The position numbers and the translations under genes were made by a program. From Lachnospiraceae bacterium (GTDB taxonomy: Bacteria > Bacillota > Clostridia > Lachnospirales > Lachnospiraceae), in assembly GCA_029012365.1 (NCBI GenBank), contig JAQXLY010000024.1, positions 1-33,923 on the forward strand: a stretch of 33,923 nt of DNA, given 5' to 3'. The notes beneath the pieces were generated by a model that saw only the letters and a program-made list of their open reading frames with translations, ran no database searches and was not told the origin of the DNA. Position 1 is the first letter of the stretch; each line of letters begins with the position of its first letter. Shown one piece after another: positions 14,567 through 21,905 of the stretch.

Positions 14567-14959
14567 GTGGAGAAACAGGAGGAGACAGTAGTAAATTTAC
14601 AGGAATCCGGAGAAATGTATCTGGAGACAATTTATGTGCTTTCAAAGGAAAATAAGCATGTTCGTGCCATTGATGTGAGCGAATATATGAAATATTCCAA
14701 GCCGAGTGTCAGCCGGGCGGTGGGTATTTTAAAGAAAGGCGGATACTTAGAGAATAATACGGATGACGGTGCACTTGTCCTGACGGAAGAGGGAAAGCGG
14801 GTGGCAGAAAGAACCTACGAGCGTCATCGGGTGCTTTCGGATTTTTTTGAAAAAATTGGTGTTTCAAAGGAAACAGCAGCGGAGGATGCCTGCCGGATTG
14901 AGCATACAATCAGTGACGAGACCTTTGCGGCATTAAAGAAATATGCCGGATTTGAATAG
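14567..14959 (+). CDS. DtxR/MntR-family metal-dependent regulator, 130 aa
   Basis: This is a transcription factor of the iron/manganese-responsive DtxR family, short form. Residues 10-72 form the winged helix (YLETIYVLSKENKHVRAIDV, then MKYSKPSVSRAVGILKKGGYLE), and 73-125 the dimerisation and metal domain (TEEGKRVAERTYERHRVLSDFF, then EDACRIEHTISDETFAAL). The Glu and His residues of the metal site (ERHR, ACRIEH) are visible; there is no C-terminal SH3-like domain, as in MntR. It starts with GTG, behind AAGGAAGGAG. The metal and targets cannot be told from the window; no obvious metal transporter is adjacent. Confidence 0.9.
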   Translation: MEKQEETVVNLQESGEMYLETIYVLSKENKHVRAIDVSEYMKYSKPSVSRAVGILKKGGYLENNTDDGALVLTEEGKRVAERTYERHRVLSDFFEKIGVSKETAAEDACRIEHTISDETFAALKKYAGFE

Positions 14960-14975
14960 GAAGAGGTTAGAATGC

Positions 14976-15029
14976 AAAAAGGATACCATGTCCCGATAGG
15001 TTGTTTTTTAGTGGAACGGTATCCTTTTT
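14976..15029. terminator. Probable bidirectional terminator
   Basis: AAAAAGGATACC (14976-14987) and GGTATCCTTTTT (15018-15029) are perfect 12-base complements around a 30-base loop. The A and T tracts fit use from both sides. It lies between the convergent DtxR-type gene and the unknown gene on the minus strand. The long loop lowers certainty a little. Confidence 0.7.
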
Positions 15030-15065
15030 CTGTACGGATTTATATTTTCAAAGGGAAAACTTCGG

Positions 15066-15776
15066 CTATTTGTCAAGTGCAGAGGTGCCGGCCTGTGTTT
15101 CAAAGGCGTTCTGTGCGGCATCTGCCATTTCGCTGCTTCCGGAGGAGTCCTTTGCCCAGCTGCGGATTTTCTCCGTTGCACTGTCTAAGGTCTTCTGACA
15201 GATGTCCGGGAGAGTATCTCCCCAGGATTTCGTTGCCTGCTTGAAGCCCTTTTCCATTGCCTTGATTAAATCCTCGGCCTTTTCGGTATCCCCGCCGGAG
15301 ATTGCCTTTGCAAAGGAGAATAAACGCTCTGAGGTCTGTTCTACGCCCCAGTAACCGTCCTCTGCGATATCTGCCTGTGCTTTTGCGCGTATCTCCGGAG
15401 AAACCTCTAATTGTCCCTTGCGGAGCATCTCAAACATCTTTTCATCGGTAAGTGTTCCGATTTGGAAGGTCTGATTCTGTTTGGAAATCATACTCTCCAC
15501 AAGAGAGCGCAGCTGTGCGGTACGCTGCTCGGCATCGGCTTTTAACTGGGCGATGACAGCTTTATTTTCTTTACTTAAAGTAACGTAGTTTTTGTTCTTG
15601 GAATTTCTTGTAGAAGCCTTATCCGTACTGTTTTTTTCGTAAACAACGGCGGATGAATCGGCAGTTTCGGTGCCTGCGGCAGTCTTTGCTTCGGCAGCCT
15701 TTGAGTCGGAAGTCTTTTTGTAGGTTTCCGATGTCTGATAAGCATTTGTTGCAGACGTAATTTGATTTGTATTCAT
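15066..15776 (-). CDS. Unknown protein, probable flagellar-regulon member, 236 aa
   Basis: I do not recognise this protein. Residues 1-75 are Ser/Thr/Ala/Lys-rich and probably disordered (MNTNQITSATNAYQTSETYK). From about 80 a mainly helical domain follows (LSKENKAVIAQLKADAEQRTAQLRSLVE), then IAEDGYWGVEQTSERLFSFA and a helical tail ending before a short Gly/Ser-rich C terminus. No signal peptide or membrane segment is seen. The ATG is set by AAGGAGGG. A sigma-28-like promoter about 120 bases upstream, and the MNTN-plus-low-complexity start common in hook-length and flagellar export proteins, point to motility. It may be exported by the flagellar system; this is inference. Confidence 0.75.
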   Translation of the reverse strand: MNTNQITSATNAYQTSETYKKTSDSKAAEAKTAAGTETADSSAVVYEKNSTDKASTRNSKNKNYVTLSKENKAVIAQLKADAEQRTAQLRSLVESMISKQNQTFQIGTLTDEKMFEMLRKGQLEVSPEIRAKAQADIAEDGYWGVEQTSERLFSFAKAISGGDTEKAEDLIKAMEKGFKQATKSWGDTLPDICQKTLDSATEKIRSWAKDSSGSSEMADAAQNAFETQAGTSALDK

Positions 15777-15892
15777 AAGAAACCCTCCTTGGTTAATATG
15801 TGGCGAAAGGAAAACGCCATGCGCGACTCCTTCGCGGTTGGTGCGTGTTCCGTAAAGTCCGGCGGATGACATTCCGCCTATTCTTACAAACT

Positions 15893-15919
15893 ATATCGGA
15901 CGGTTTTAGGCAGAACTTA
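15893..15919 (-). promoter_or_regulatory. Candidate sigma-28 (SigD/FliA) promoter
   Basis: On the minus strand TAAG, exactly 15 bases, then TCCGATAT match the flagellar sigma consensus TAAA-N15-GCCGATAA at 3 of 4 and 6 of 8 positions. The leader would be about 110 bases long and contains a perfect 6-bp hairpin at 15861-15878 (GGCGGA / TCCGCC). No sigma-A-like pair of similar quality was seen there. Confidence 0.55.
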
Positions 15920-15973
15920 ACCCCGGAAGTGAAAAAAGTGGAAAATAACCAATTATAAAGGAAATTACAAAGC

Positions 15974-16002
15974 TTCACATTGTGTCTGCAATCTGATATA
16001 AT
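15974..16002 (+). promoter_or_regulatory. Promoter of the TM1266-type regulator
   Basis: TTCACA (15974-15979) and perfect TATAAT (15997-16002) are 17 bases apart, with an extended -10 TGA. They lie about 40 bases before the start. This is one of the strongest vegetative promoters in the window. Confidence 0.75.
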
Positions 16003-16037
16003 GCAAAGGTGAATAAAGCAATCGGAGGAGTTATGCT

Positions 16038-16283
16038 ATGGAAACACGGGTAGCTGTTATGGGAATTATCGTGCAGGATTTGCATTCCGCGGAACAGATG
16101 AATGCAATTCTGCATGAGTACGGGGAGTATATTATCGGGCGGATGGGTATCCCGTACAGGCAGAAGAATATAAGTATCCTGAGTGTAGCGGTGGATGCCC
16201 CGCAGGATACTATCAGCGCCATTGCGGGGAAAATCGGCCGTCTGTCCGGCGTGAGCGTAAAGACGGCGTATGCCCCGGTGTAA
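16038..16283 (+). CDS. Putative iron-only hydrogenase system regulator, TM1266 family, 81 aa
   Basis: This is a small ACT/NikR-like protein of the TM1266 family, which co-occurs with [FeFe] hydrogenase and its maturases. It starts METRVAVMGIIVQD and continues with ILHEYGEYIIGRMGIPY, NISILSVAVDAPQDTISAIAGKIG and SVKTAYAPV, nearly the whole family profile. It has no DNA-binding domain, so regulator is only a label; ligand binding is more likely. GGAGGAG precedes the ATG. In many genomes it adjoins hydE, hydF or hydG, but here it stands about 10 kb from the hydrogenase operon, alone with its own promoter and convergent with ispE. Confidence 0.88.
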   Translation: METRVAVMGIIVQDLHSAEQMNAILHEYGEYIIGRMGIPYRQKNISILSVAVDAPQDTISAIAGKIGRLSGVSVKTAYAPV

Positions 16284-16288
16284 GGCAG

Positions 16289-17176
16289 CTATGGCTGATA
16301 AAATCTTGTTAAAAATGTGCCCTGTGCATATTCGGTAGTAAGGAAATGTGTCTCGGCGCGTTTTGCTGTATCGGGGTCTGAAAACAGGGCGAAGACGGTA
16401 GGACCGCTTCCGCTCATCAAGACACCGTCTGCCCCAAGGGCCTGCAGGGTTTCCCTGATGGAGGCAATTTCCGGTACAAGCTTCAGGGTAACCGGCTCCA
16501 GTACATTGCAAAGACCGGAGGCCAAAGCTTTATAGTCACCGGCGGACAGTGTGTTCAAAAGCCTTTCGGTGTCCGGATGCTTTATATCGGTTGTCTGTAC
16601 AAGGGTGTCATAGTCGGTATAGATTTGCTTTGTGGAAGCTCCGGCAGCCGGCTTTACTAAAAGGCAGGAACAGGCAGGTGCTGAAGGAAGTGCAGTCAGG
16701 CGCTCTCCGATGCCTTCCGAAAGGGCGGTGCCAAGCATGAGACAGTACGGGACATCCGCCCCCAGCTTTACACCGAGAGAAGCCAGTTCTTCCGCAGTTG
16801 CCGGAGTACCGTACATTTCATTTAGCCCACGTAACACAGCCGCGGCATCGGAGCTGCCGCCCGCAAGACCTGCGGCAATCGGAATTTTCTTTTCTAAATG
16901 AAGTTCGATTCCTTCGGAAATCCCATAGGTATTGCAGAAAAGGAAAGCTGCCCGGCAGGCAAGATTTTGCTCATCTGTCGGAAGGGTTGTGTCACTACAG
17001 GTCATGGTAATACCCTGTCCGGAACTGATTTTCATTGTAACCGTATCGTGCAGCTGTAGGGATTGCATAATCATCCGTACCTCGTGATAACCGTCGGTAC
17101 GGGTGCCCAGAATATCCAGGGAAAGATTGATTTTTGCATAAGCGTAAGCGGTGTGTGCGGATAATATATGATTCAT
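16289..17176 (-). CDS. ispE: 4-diphosphocytidyl-2-C-methyl-D-erythritol kinase, 295 aa
   Basis: IspE is a GHMP kinase that phosphorylates CDP-methylerythritol in the non-mevalonate isoprenoid pathway in the cytoplasm. Motifs in order: AYAKINLSLDILGTRTDGYH (12-31) at the substrate site, the ATP loop PIAAGLAGGSSDAAAVLRG, LGADVPYCLMLGTALSEGIGE, and the C-terminal GADGVLMSGSGPTVFALF. The length is normal. AAGGAG lies eight bases before the ATG. It lies 61 bases downstream of spoIIR and may be transcribed with it in part; as a housekeeping gene it should also have its own promoter, which I did not find. Confidence 0.97.
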   Translation of the reverse strand: MNHILSAHTAYAYAKINLSLDILGTRTDGYHEVRMIMQSLQLHDTVTMKISSGQGITMTCSDTTLPTDEQNLACRAAFLFCNTYGISEGIELHLEKKIPIAAGLAGGSSDAAAVLRGLNEMYGTPATAEELASLGVKLGADVPYCLMLGTALSEGIGERLTALPSAPACSCLLVKPAAGASTKQIYTDYDTLVQTTDIKHPDTERLLNTLSAGDYKALASGLCNVLEPVTLKLVPEIASIRETLQALGADGVLMSGSGPTVFALFSDPDTAKRAETHFLTTEYAQGTFLTRFYQP

Positions 17177-17237
17177 AAAAGCTCCTTATCGTTTTAAGTA
17201 AGCAGATTATACACCAGAGCCGCATGTTTTGCAAACA

Positions 17238-17924
17238 TTAGTTTTTAAAAAATTTCATCAGCTTATCCCATAGCTCAAAAAACCGGAAACAAAATACCGG
17301 TTTTTTTGTTTCTTTTGAAAACAATGTATCAAATTCTTCTTCGGTCAAAAGCCCCCGCAGCTCCTCTTTTTCTTCGTCAGGAATGGTGGCGGTGATGCCC
17401 TCCGTGAAGCAAAGGGAAGGATAGAGCATACACCACCAGTTTTTTCCCTCGCCTTCACCGAGTATGATGCGGAGGGCACGGTATTCACCCGGCGGAAGTA
17501 AGAGAGAGCCGTATTGCTTAATCGGGAAAAACTCGGTTGTTATTTCAGCAGCAGCACGGTAAGAAACGCCTGAGTTCTCCAATACCTCGTTTGCGGCAGA
17601 TACGATTTCATCTAAGAGTGGCAGTAAAGCCTGTTCCGCTTCCTTTGCGGTAGTGGCATCCGAGACGGTGTCCCGAATAAAGGAAAGTACCGCGTCCCGG
17701 ACATGGAGCTTTATTTCCTGCGAGGCTGTATCGTTTCCTGCCGCGAGAATATGTAGACGCAGAATCCGGTCACAAAGCGCAGGAGAAAAATGAGCAGGTT
17801 CGTCTGCAAAAAGGCGTTCCGGCAGAAGAAGCAGAACGGAAATAAAGAGAAGCAGGATAAGAATTGTATGGCGTAAAAAAGATAAAAGGGTAACTTTTTT
17901 CTTACAGAACATAAAATGAGTCAT
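17238..17924 (-). CDS. spoIIR: Stage II sporulation protein R, 228 aa
   Basis: SpoIIR is made in the forespore and secreted into the space between membranes, where it triggers the SpoIIGA protease to process pro-sigma-E in the mother cell. An N-terminal hydrophobic segment (about 15-40, HTILILLLFISVLLLLPERL) acts as signal or anchor. The family core follows: LRLHILAAGNDTASQEIKLHVRD, the SYRAAAEITTEFFPIKQYG region and LPPGEYRALRIILGEGEGKNWWCMLYPSLCF. The Cys in WWCMLYPSLC is usual. The ATG follows CGGAG. Upstream is a good candidate for a sigma-F promoter, as expected. Confidence 0.95.
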   Translation of the reverse strand: MTHFMFCKKKVTLLSFLRHTILILLLFISVLLLLPERLFADEPAHFSPALCDRILRLHILAAGNDTASQEIKLHVRDAVLSFIRDTVSDATTAKEAEQALLPLLDEIVSAANEVLENSGVSYRAAAEITTEFFPIKQYGSLLLPPGEYRALRIILGEGEGKNWWCMLYPSLCFTEGITATIPDEEKEELRGLLTEEEFDTLFSKETKKPVFCFRFFELWDKLMKFFKN

Positions 17925-17976
17925 GGTATTACTCCGTTTCCTTTGGTTTTGAATTCACTTTGCAAATTCTGTAAGA

Positions 17977-18005
17977 AGTATTGACATAGAAAAAAAGGAA
18001 TATAC
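17977..18005 (-). promoter_or_regulatory. Candidate sigma-F promoter of spoIIR
   Basis: On the minus strand GTATA (18001-18005), 15 bases, then GTCAATACT (17977-17985) fit the forespore pattern GYATA-N15-GGNNANANT with one mismatch among the fixed -10 bases. It lies about 50 bases before the spoIIR start. spoIIR is sigma-F dependent in Bacillus. Confidence 0.45.
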
Positions 18006-18023
18006 AACAAAACAGAAACATTT

Positions 18024-18059
18024 AAAGGGCCGTCGCACAGTTTGTACGACAGCCCCTTT
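18024..18059 (-). terminator. Terminator of the esterase gene
   Basis: AAAGGGCCGTCG (18024-18035) pairs with CGACAGCCCCTTT (18047-18059) apart from one bulge and a wobble. On the minus strand the stem is followed by TTTAAATGTTTCTGTTTT. It lies just past the stop of the minus-strand esterase gene. Confidence 0.75.
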
Positions 18060-18080
18060 GAAATGAGTTTGCATGAAAAA

Positions 18081-19739
18081 TTATGCTTCATATATTCTTT
18101 TGATTTCGTCCATCTTACCGCCCAGCAGTGTACCGTCCGGTAAACGCCGGAACTGACTTAAAAACTTCCATGCATTTTCACAGCTGTGGTGGCGTACCTC
18201 ATGTCCCTGGTTATCTACACTGCCAAAGATTGTATAGCAGCAGCCGTTTTCACTTTCAAACAGATTAATTGTCAGGATACTTTTACGTACCGGGTCGTTT
18301 ATCTTATATACAACATCACCGTCGATACCGTAAATCGGATTTTTCCAGTTGTCCTTTTCTTCCAGCTTAACATCATATTTTGTTACGACTTTATTAACGT
18401 CAAAAACATACTTTACACGATCTATGCACTTCTGCGCCTGAAATGGGAGCTCCGGAAGAGGAGTAATCTCGCCACCGACATAAAAGGTAGGAACTATAGT
18501 GTCGCGGTTGATTGAACCTGCCTCCTGTCCGAATACATTTAAGCCGACCTCGTAGGTGGCAGACATCGGTGCGACACCGGCAAATATCTTCGGATACTCC
18601 TGAAACATATCCCAGGATTTACAGCCGCCCATAGAGAAGCCGGAGGAATAAATCTGTTCCGTATCAATCGGATATTTAGCTTTTAGGCATTCCAGTAAAG
18701 CCATGACTTCGGTTGCGGTACTGTTTAAATGATGCTCCACACTGATTAACAGGAAGTTGTACTTTGCCGCAACGCGGAACCATCCCGATACACTGGTCAT
18801 GCACATGGCAGAATCACCGCCGCCGTGGAAACAAAACAGAAGAGGAACTTTCTTTCCTTCTTCCATAATCTTCTTATTGTAGTATGCCACATAGCCGATG
18901 TTATGCTCGGTTGTTTCCTTATCATCACCGCGATTGTCTTTCGAGGTGGGAACTGTGTAATAGCCGGGTTCCCATGTCATGCCCATTTCTTCTAAGTCAG
19001 CTTCTCTTTCCAGATTACCCATCATACGGCGGAAGGTGCCGGTAAAGCTCTTAAAATCAGCCTCATAATCGGCGGAATCCTTAATAAGAACATTGTCAAG
19101 ACCGGCCTGCAAAGCCTTATTTACAGCCGCACTGTTGCCGATGGAAACCACCGGAATATCTCTTGCATTTTTTGCAGGTACAGGGAGAATACTTAAATTC
19201 TCTAAAACACAGGTAACCGGCGTGATGTCACCTTTTCCGTACAGACCGTCACCCTCAATACGTTGTAAACAGTTTTTGGCAATGTAGTCAGCGGATTTAC
19301 CGAAACCGTAGAGGCAGGTACGAAGTACGGCACCGCGAATAAAGAAACCGTTCCAGCTGCCGGTAAAACGGTCACGCATAATAGCGGTACCGTCCTTGTA
19401 ATACTGACTGATTTTGGATTCGGAAATCAGGGAAGCAAACAAATCCTCCGGTGCATTTTCCCATCCGCCCTCGCCGGTCGGGTAAATAAATACAACACTG
19501 CTTCCGAAGCTTGCGGCTATTTTTGCAAGCCCGCTCTGCTCCGCAAAGTCTTTAGCGGTCTCCATGGTCTGCTTTGTTTCTTCAAAAACAAGTAAATACG
19601 GTGCGCGAAAACCGAAATTTACGATGTCGGTAATCGGGTCGCATGCCGGTATATATACCTTTGCAAAAAACTTTTCAAAGGTATGCTCCCAACATTTGCT
19701 TCCGTTGCTCAAAGTAATGACCTCAGGCATTTTTTCCAT
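18081..19739 (-). CDS. Alpha/beta-hydrolase esterase (PHB-depolymerase/feruloyl-esterase type), 552 aa
   Basis: This is a predicted serine esterase. The C-terminal half (about 280-540) is an alpha/beta hydrolase: HGGG at 305-308 for the oxyanion hole, nucleophile elbow GFSMGG with Ser369, and a His-rich stretch GHEVRHH (512-518) that probably supplies the catalytic His. The N-terminal half (about 25-245) has the same strand-helix rhythm (SVVFIYPTGEGGW, then LYGFGKSADYIAKN) with a degenerate elbow GFGKSA, suggesting an inactive duplicate. There is no signal peptide, so it should act in the cytoplasm. The start is set by AAGGAGGG; the open frame runs further upstream across the promoter. The substrate is unknown. 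Confidence 0.8.
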   Translation of the reverse strand: MEKMPEVITLSNGSKCWEHTFEKFFAKVYIPACDPITDIVNFGFRAPYLLVFEETKQTMETAKDFAEQSGLAKIAASFGSSVVFIYPTGEGGWENAPEDLFASLISESKISQYYKDGTAIMRDRFTGSWNGFFIRGAVLRTCLYGFGKSADYIAKNCLQRIEGDGLYGKGDITPVTCVLENLSILPVPAKNARDIPVVSIGNSAAVNKALQAGLDNVLIKDSADYEADFKSFTGTFRRMMGNLEREADLEEMGMTWEPGYYTVPTSKDNRGDDKETTEHNIGYVAYYNKKIMEEGKKVPLLFCFHGGGDSAMCMTSVSGWFRVAAKYNFLLISVEHHLNSTATEVMALLECLKAKYPIDTEQIYSSGFSMGGCKSWDMFQEYPKIFAGVAPMSATYEVGLNVFGQEAGSINRDTIVPTFYVGGEITPLPELPFQAQKCIDRVKYVFDVNKVVTKYDVKLEEKDNWKNPIYGIDGDVVYKINDPVRKSILTINLFESENGCCYTIFGSVDNQGHEVRHHSCENAWKFLSQFRRLPDGTLLGGKMDEIKRIYEA

Positions 19740-19769
19740 AATATGTAACCCTCCTTCTCTGATATAAAA

Positions 19770-19798
19770 ATTATACCTGTTTTTAATATGCGACGCAA
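19770..19798 (-). promoter_or_regulatory. Promoter of the esterase gene
   Basis: On the minus strand TTGCGT (19793-19798) and perfect TATAAT (19770-19775) are separated by 17 bases. The -10 lies about 30 bases before the chosen start, giving a short leader with AAGGAGGG. Confidence 0.6.
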
Positions 19799-19838
19799 TA
19801 CCTTTTACTTCCTTAAAAACGGTTTTTACATAAATTAC

Positions 19839-19867
19839 TTGAATTATCAAAAGCCGCATAGTACAAT
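19839..19867 (+). promoter_or_regulatory. Promoter of murI
   Basis: TTGAAT (19839-19844) and TACAAT (19862-19867) are 17 bases apart. They lie about 30 bases before the murI start, divergent from the esterase promoter. Confidence 0.6.
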
Positions 19868-19897
19868 AAAAGCAAATCAGGAAAAGAGGATTTTGTT

Positions 19898-20737
19898 ATG
19901 AAGGATGCACCTATTGGCGTGTTTGACTCCGGCGTAGGCGGATTGACGGTAGTAAAGGAGATTATGGAGCAGCTTCCGGGAGAAGCGATGATTTATTTCG
20001 GTGATACGGCCAGGGTTCCTTACGGGAATAAATCAGAGGAAACGGTGGTGCGCTATTCCGCGCAGATTATCCGGTTCTTGCTTGCAGAGGGTGCAAAGAC
20101 CATTGTCATTGCCTGCAATACGGCAAGTGCGGTGGCATTGGAGCGTGTGAAAAAGGAATTCGATGTTCCCGTCATCGGAGTTGTAAAGCCCGGAGCAAAG
20201 GCAGCAGCAGAGGTGACAAGGAATGGGAAAATCGGTGTTATCGGAACGGAAACCACGATACGAAGCGGTATTTATCATACATTTTTGCAAAAAACAGACC
20301 CGAATGTAACAGTATACGGAAAGGCCTGTCCGTTATTTGTGCCTCTGGTAGAGGAGGGGTGGCTCGGAGAGGATGCCATCACGGAGCAGGTGGCGCGCCG
20401 GTATCTTGCCGAGCTTTCCGAACAGGAGATTGACACACTGGTGCTCGGCTGTACCCATTATCCTTTACTTCGCTCCGTAATACAGAAGGTGATGGGGGAA
20501 AAGGTACGGCTGGTGAATCCGGCAGTGGAAACGGCCAGAGAGTTAAAGTATCTTCTGGAGGAGCATCATTTGTTAAGTGAGCGCGGCAGCGGAGCCGGAA
20601 ATGCAAAGGAGATAAGCAGACCGGAGCATACTTTTTTTGTGAGTGACGGGGCAGAAAAATTCCGACAGCTTGCGGCAAGTATTTTACCTGCCGCCACACT
20701 CCGGGGAGAGGATATCCGGGTGAAAACGTTTGAGTAG
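19898..20737 (+). CDS. murI: Glutamate racemase, 279 aa
   Basis: This enzyme converts L- to D-glutamate for peptidoglycan, with two cysteines as acid and base. Seen: GVFDSGVGGLTVVKEI (7-22), GDTARVPYGNKSEE, catalytic Cys in IACNTASAVAL, VIGTETTIRSGIYH, second catalytic Cys in LGCTHYPLL, and a C-terminal VNPAVETAREL. The length is typical. The ATG follows AAAAGAGG. It heads a two-gene unit with the DUF1934 gene 15 bases later. Confidence 0.97.
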   Translation: MKDAPIGVFDSGVGGLTVVKEIMEQLPGEAMIYFGDTARVPYGNKSEETVVRYSAQIIRFLLAEGAKTIVIACNTASAVALERVKKEFDVPVIGVVKPGAKAAAEVTRNGKIGVIGTETTIRSGIYHTFLQKTDPNVTVYGKACPLFVPLVEEGWLGEDAITEQVARRYLAELSEQEIDTLVLGCTHYPLLRSVIQKVMGEKVRLVNPAVETARELKYLLEEHHLLSERGSGAGNAKEISRPEHTFFVSDGAEKFRQLAASILPAATLRGEDIRVKTFE

Positions 20738-20752
20738 AAAGAAGGAAAGTTT

Positions 20753-21184
20753 GTGACAAAGAATGTTATTATATCACTGGCCGGATTGCAATATATGTCG
20801 GAGGAAGAGGATGCTCCGATTGAGGTAATCAATTTCGGACAGTATTACAAAAGAGGAGAGAAGCATTACCTGATGTACGAGGAAACGGGAGAAAACGGTG
20901 TGGCTACCAGGTGCAGGATAAAAATTTCGGGAAACGAGCTGGAGCTGCAAAAGCGTGACCGGCTGAATACCAGACTCTTATTTATACCGGGAGAAGAATA
21001 TCTGACCCAGTACGAAACTCCGTACGGAAGTCTGTTGGTCGGAGTGGCGACCCGTTCTCTGGAGCTTTTAGAGGAGGAAGAGTTTCTTTGCGCCACGTTA
21101 AAATATGGTCTGGAAATCAATAATGAGAAGGCAGGGGATTGTACACTGGTATTAAAGGTGCAGTCCTGCGAGCAGCAGGCATAG
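20753..21184 (+). CDS. DUF1934 (YwiB-like) beta-barrel protein, 143 aa
   Basis: This is a small cytoplasmic protein of the DUF1934 family, a lipocalin-like beta barrel of unknown function. The start VIISLAGLQY, the EVINFGQYYKRGEKHYLMYEE segment, a strand TRCRIKISGNELELQKRD and the closing YGLEINNEKAGDCTLVLKV follow the profile through its length. It starts with GTG after AAGGAAAG. In other Firmicutes it is often next to argS or murI; here it is downstream of murI, probably in one transcript. It ends at a strong terminator. Confidence 0.88.
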   Translation: MTKNVIISLAGLQYMSEEEDAPIEVINFGQYYKRGEKHYLMYEETGENGVATRCRIKISGNELELQKRDRLNTRLLFIPGEEYLTQYETPYGSLLVGVATRSLELLEEEEFLCATLKYGLEINNEKAGDCTLVLKVQSCEQQA

Positions 21185-21193
21185 GAAAGGAAA

Positions 21194-21223
21194 ATGGGGC
21201 TTCGCTTACCGCGACAGCCCCAT
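21194..21223. terminator. Bidirectional terminator between convergent genes
   Basis: ATGGGGCT-TCGC (21194-21205) pairs with GCGA-C-AGCCCCAT (21211-21223) as a 12-bp stem with one bulged C and a five-base loop. The plus side is followed by a T-rich stretch and the minus side by TTTTCC. It ends both the DUF1934 gene and the minus-strand unknown gene. Confidence 0.85.
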
Positions 21224-21231
21224 CAGCTTTC

Positions 21232-21750
21232 TTACTTCTTTTTCTTTTTCGGCTCGATTCCGCCCGGCGTAGCCTTTGCCTGTTTCTTGGACTCATCAAC
21301 AGCCTTTTGTGCTTTATCCCGAAGTCTTGCAAAGAATTTCTTCTTCTCCGGCTTAGTTTCAAGACCGGAGCGGAGCCCCTTGACATCTATGATATAAATG
21401 CCGTTCATGAAAGCCTTTACTTCTTTCTTGACCGGGATTTTATCGAAGACCTTCTCGTCACACATGAGGCTGGCAATCTTCGGTCCGATTTTTGCTTTGA
21501 CTACCGGTACCTTACGACCTCTGAGCCACTTCGGAGTCTGGTCTATCACAATTTGTGGGAATCCTGCCTCGGATAGCTTCATTCTCTTTTTGTCAATTAC
21601 CATAATCGAATAATACTGTGCACCTGCAGTAATATTTTCCTGTGCGGCATCAGACTTTTTCTGAAGCTTACGACCGATAATCGCAAGAACAATCAGGACT
21701 GCCAGAATCACACCAAGTACAATTAAAATTATTGTTAAAACATTGTCCAT
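21232..21750 (-). CDS. Membrane-anchored unknown protein with a basic tail, 172 aa
   Basis: I do not recognise a named family. Residues 3-25 are a strong membrane segment (VLTIILIVLGVILAVLIVLA) followed by positive residues, so the body should be cytoplasmic. The body (40-130) looks like a compact beta-rich domain: YYSIMVIDKKRMKLSEAGFP, VIDQTPKWLRGRKVPVVKAKIG, FMNGIYIIDVKGLR. The tail is very Lys-rich and ends in KKKKK. The start is fixed by GAGGAGG nine bases before the ATG. It is a single gene with its own weak promoter candidate (TTGCAT-N17-TAAGAT, 21857-21885 minus) and terminator. Confidence 0.75.
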   Translation of the reverse strand: MDNVLTIILIVLGVILAVLIVLAIIGRKLQKKSDAAQENITAGAQYYSIMVIDKKRMKLSEAGFPQIVIDQTPKWLRGRKVPVVKAKIGPKIASLMCDEKVFDKIPVKKEVKAFMNGIYIIDVKGLRSGLETKPEKKKFFARLRDKAQKAVDESKKQAKATPGGIEPKKKKK

Positions 21751-21905
21751 GCTTTGGACCTCCTCTTTTATTTTAAAGGCTGTCCGCATATCTGCGGAAA
21801 GAACCGTATCTGCCGGTCCTTTCTTTTCACACCCTTCTTACATTTATCCAAGGCTTATCTTACCACGAGCGGGGCGTTTATGCAAGAAAAACTTTCGACG
21901 GTTTC

